This document shows, one piece after another, positions 5,363-7,241 of a DNA stretch of 7,241 bases. The translations under genes were made by a program, and so were the position numbers. Every line of letters starts with the position of its first letter. Position 1 is the stretch's first letter. Below the pieces are notes generated by a model. That model had not been told where the DNA came from. It saw only the letters and a program-made list of their open reading frames with translations, and searched no databases. Source of the DNA: Caldilineaceae bacterium. Lineage in GTDB: Bacteria; Chloroflexota; Anaerolineae; Caldilineales; Caldilineaceae. The DNA lies in assembly GCA_024643705.1 (NCBI GenBank), contig JAHEML010000180.1, positions 1 to 7,241 on the forward strand. Direction: 5' to 3'.

Positions 5363-6817
5363 ATGCAACAGGGCTTAACGACGAGTCCAATCGAAGAATA
5401 TCAAGCGCGCCGAGCGTCCCGTTCGGGGCTGATGAAGCGACCTCAGTTTCTCTTTATGTTGGCGCTGATGGGCGTGGACATCGGCGCCGTTTGGCTGGGC
5501 TATTTGCTTGCCTATCGGATGATTGAGCAAGACCCCAACACCCTCATCGGCCCTTTTAGCGAATTTTGGTCCCTACCAACTTTTGCCAGTGCCCTGTTGC
5601 TCTTGTCCTTCTTCAGCCAGCGCATGTATCAACGGCGCAGACCTATCGCCCATTTGGACGAATCGTACCGTATTGCATCCCTGGCGACCTTGAGCTTTCT
5701 CCTCTCCATCGCCATCACCTCCCTCCTGTGGCCCGATTTTAGCTATCATCGAATGCTGGTTGGCTTGGCCCTGCTTTTTACGTCGGGCATTCTGATCATT
5801 GGGCGGGCCATCCATGCCCGGATTCAGTGGCGGGCACAAGCCCAGGGCGTGGGTGACGACCGGGTGCTCTTGGTGGGCGCGGGGGAAGTGGGCCAGATGA
5901 TCCTGCAGAAGATTATTTCCAATCCCAAATTAGGTTTTCAGGTGATGGGCCTCATCGACAACAGTAGCCGACGCTCGGTCATGGGGATACCGATTATCGG
6001 GGCGATTGCCGACATTCCACGGGTGATCGACGAATTTGCCGTGGACGAAGTGATCATCGGCTTGCCCGAAAGTAGCCACCAGGAAATTGTGGGCATTATC
6101 AGCCTGTGTGAGCGGGAAAAAGTGGGCATTCGGGTCTTCCCAGATGTGTTTCAGATCATGGCAAGCGAAGTAACAATCGGCGATCTGGGCGGTCTGCCGC
6201 TGCTCACCATCCGCGACGTGGCCCTGCAAGGCTGGCGGCTGACTCTGAAACGGGTAATGGATATTCTGCTCAGCGGGGTGGGGTTGATTGTGATCAGCCC
6301 GATGATGCTCTTTATTGCACTGCTCATCAAGCTGGACAGCCCCGGAGCTGTCTTTTACTCCCAAGAGCGCATGGGGCTGGACGCACGACCCTTTCGTATT
6401 CTCAAATTTCGCTCCATGCGCCAGGATGCCGAGACCCAAGGACCCGGCTGGACAACCGAAGACGATCCCCGGCGTACCAAACTGGGCACATTCATGCGTC
6501 GTTTTAACATCGACGAGCTACCCCAACTTTTCAATGTTTTTGTGGGGGATATGAGCCTGGTGGGGCCACGTCCGGAGCGCCCCATCTATGTGGAACAGTT
6601 CCGCCAGCGCATTCCACGCTACATGGATCGACACCGGGAGAAGGCGGGGATGACCGGCTGGGCACAGGTCAACGGGCTGCGGGGGGATACATCCATTGCA
6701 GAGCGGACCAAATACGATCTCTGGTATATTGAAAATTGGTCGCTGACCCTGGACATCAAAATAATCCTGCGCACAATCGTGCAAACCATTGTCAACAGTG
6801 GAAATAACGCGTATTAA
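5363..6817 (+). CDS. Undecaprenyl-phosphate sugar phosphotransferase (exopolysaccharide priming enzyme)
   Basis: This 484-residue membrane enzyme, of the WcaJ/PssA polyisoprenyl-phosphate hexose-1-phosphate transferase type, moves a sugar phosphate from a UDP-sugar onto undecaprenyl phosphate, the first step in building exopolysaccharide, capsule or O-antigen units. The N-terminus has four hydrophobic segments (about 28-52, 71-86, 104-124, 130-148). A Rossmann-like CoA_binding_3 domain follows, with VLLVGAGEVGQ (168-178) and GIPIIGAI (208-215). A hydrophobic re-entrant helix (about 298-323) opens the C-terminal bacterial sugar transferase domain, with SQERMG (333-338), KFRSM (348-352), the catalytic pair D384-E385 in FNIDELPQL, GPRPERP (401-407) and GMTGWAQVNGLRGDT (429-443). 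The length matches full-size family members. Start ATG 5363 has only a distant GGGG upstream; ATG 5432, behind GGGG at close spacing, would remove 23 residues ahead of the first membrane helix. The gene ends with adjacent stops TAA TGA. The sugar, glucose or galactose in most relatives, is not determined here. Confidence 0.93.
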   Translation: MQQGLTTSPIEEYQARRASRSGLMKRPQFLFMLALMGVDIGAVWLGYLLAYRMIEQDPNTLIGPFSEFWSLPTFASALLLLSFFSQRMYQRRRPIAHLDESYRIASLATLSFLLSIAITSLLWPDFSYHRMLVGLALLFTSGILIIGRAIHARIQWRAQAQGVGDDRVLLVGAGEVGQMILQKIISNPKLGFQVMGLIDNSSRRSVMGIPIIGAIADIPRVIDEFAVDEVIIGLPESSHQEIVGIISLCEREKVGIRVFPDVFQIMASEVTIGDLGGLPLLTIRDVALQGWRLTLKRVMDILLSGVGLIVISPMMLFIALLIKLDSPGAVFYSQERMGLDARPFRILKFRSMRQDAETQGPGWTTEDDPRRTKLGTFMRRFNIDELPQLFNVFVGDMSLVGPRPERPIYVEQFRQRIPRYMDRHREKAGMTGWAQVNGLRGDTSIAERTKYDLWYIENWSLTLDIKIILRTIVQTIVNSGNNAY

Positions 6818-6862
6818 TGATGCGTTTGTGAGGGCTACACGCCCGCCAACTGGCAAAATCCT

Positions 6863-6891
6863 TTGACAGCAACCCCTCTGGATGCTATGAT
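6863..6891 (+). promoter_or_regulatory. Near-consensus sigma70-type promoter of hrcA
   Basis: TTGACA (6863-6868), a 17-base spacer and TATGAT (6886-6891) are almost perfect, with TGC before the -10 element (extended -10). Transcription is expected near 6898, only about nine bases before the CIRCE operator. Such a strong housekeeping promoter under a repressor is the standard design of class I heat-shock genes. The rest of the 132-base gap (6818-6949) shows no good terminator for the upstream gene. Confidence 0.88.
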
Positions 6892-6906
6892 TCTTTGGCG
6901 AACCAT

Positions 6907-6933
6907 TTAGCACTCGCGGTGCTGGAGTGCCAA
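6907..6933 (+). promoter_or_regulatory. CIRCE operator (HrcA binding site)
   Basis: TTAGCACTC (6907-6915), nine bases, then GAGTGCCAA (6925-6933) match the CIRCE consensus TTAGCACTC-N9-GAGTGCTAA with one change in the right arm (C for T at 6931). It lies between the predicted transcription start and the hrcA ATG (16 bases after it), where bound HrcA would block the promoter. When misfolded proteins occupy GroEL, HrcA loses activity and the operon is induced; this is established for the family. Overlapping it, AGCAC (6909-6913) and GTGCT (6919-6923) form a smaller alternative hairpin. Confidence 0.95.
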
Positions 6934-6949
6934 CTTCAAGAGAGACTGT

Positions 6950-7241
6950 ATGTCTATTGACCCGGTGGGTGACCGACGCAAAGAGTTGTTGCGCATTGTT
7001 GTACAAGAATATGTCGACTCGGCTCAGCCGGTTGCCAGCCAGTCGATTGCCGACAAATACAACCTGGGTGTCAGTTCGGCCACTATCCGCAACGACATGG
7101 CCGCCCTGGAACGAGACGGGCTGTTGACCCATCCCCACACCAGCGCGGGGCGGGTCCCTACCGACGCGGGCTACCGCTATTTTGTGCAACATCTGGTCTC
7201 GGATGTGGAGCTGCCCTCCAGCGAACGACGAATGATTCGCC
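6950..7241 (+). CDS. hrcA: Heat-inducible transcription repressor HrcA, N-terminal part (3' end outside window)
   Basis: The first 97 codons encode the N-terminal winged-helix DNA-binding domain of HrcA, the repressor of class I heat-shock genes such as groESL and dnaK. Diagnostic segments are RRKELLRIVVQEYVDSAQPV (9-28), the recognition-helix region LGVSSATIRNDMAALERDGLL (39-59) and the highly conserved HPHTSAGRVPTDAGYRYFV (61-79). Full-length HrcA has about 340-370 residues, so the GAF-like and dimerisation regions lie beyond the window. ATG 6950 is preceded by AAGAGAGA (6938-6945). The gene has its own strong promoter and a CIRCE box directly upstream, so it should repress itself. In many bacteria grpE, dnaK and dnaJ follow, which I cannot see here. 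No oddity is visible in the part present. Confidence 0.97.
   Translation, partial: MSIDPVGDRRKELLRIVVQEYVDSAQPVASQSIADKYNLGVSSATIRNDMAALERDGLLTHPHTSAGRVPTDAGYRYFVQHLVSDVELPSSERRMIR

Noticed and set aside
6832..6844. GGGC-TACAC-GCCC as a terminator after the priming transferase
   Set aside because: The stem has only four pairs and no T-tract follows.

Overview
This window reads as one chromosomal stretch of a moderately GC-rich bacterium, with every convincing gene on the + strand. A CUT1-type sugar ABC transporter, GNAT acetyltransferases, an exopolysaccharide priming transferase and a CIRCE-controlled hrcA fit a Gram-positive-like or Chloroflexota-type organism. My best guess is Chloroflexota (Anaerolineae/Caldilineae), but this rests on overall protein flavour and not on a diagnostic marker.

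Layout. (1) Bases 1-2524 hold the end of a sugar-transport operon: the C-terminal half of an extracellular substrate-binding protein (cut by the window edge), then two inner-membrane permeases of the MalF/MalG kind. A large near-perfect hairpin sits between the binding protein and the first permease. No ATPase gene is present here; many CUT1 importers share an ATPase encoded elsewhere. (2) Bases 2607-4064 hold two acetyltransferase genes with three GNAT domains in all. The first is a tandem two-domain fusion that starts at TTG and carries a well-formed internal ribosome binding site and ATG exactly at the domain junction. (3) Bases 4065-4317 are a non-coding gap with an AT-rich patch able to form two mutually exclusive hairpins, a short direct repeat and a good sigma70-type promoter. 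(4) Bases 4318-6817 hold a family 2 glycosyltransferase and a polyprenyl-phosphate sugar phosphotransferase, 7 bases apart. Together they look like the start of a surface-glycan assembly unit: one loads the first sugar phosphate on the lipid carrier, the other adds a later sugar. (5) Bases 6818-7241 hold a near-consensus promoter (TTGACA, 17-base spacer, TATGAT), a CIRCE operator just after the expected transcription start, and the first 97 codons of hrcA, the heat-shock repressor that binds CIRCE. This is a classic self-regulated class I heat-shock promoter, and grpE/dnaK/dnaJ may follow outside the window.

I see no mobile element, CRISPR array, tRNA, rRNA or clear rho-independent terminator. 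Nothing here is convincing as an entirely new system. The most unusual items are the intercistronic hairpin, the GNAT fusion with its internal start, and the switch-like AT-rich inverted repeats.
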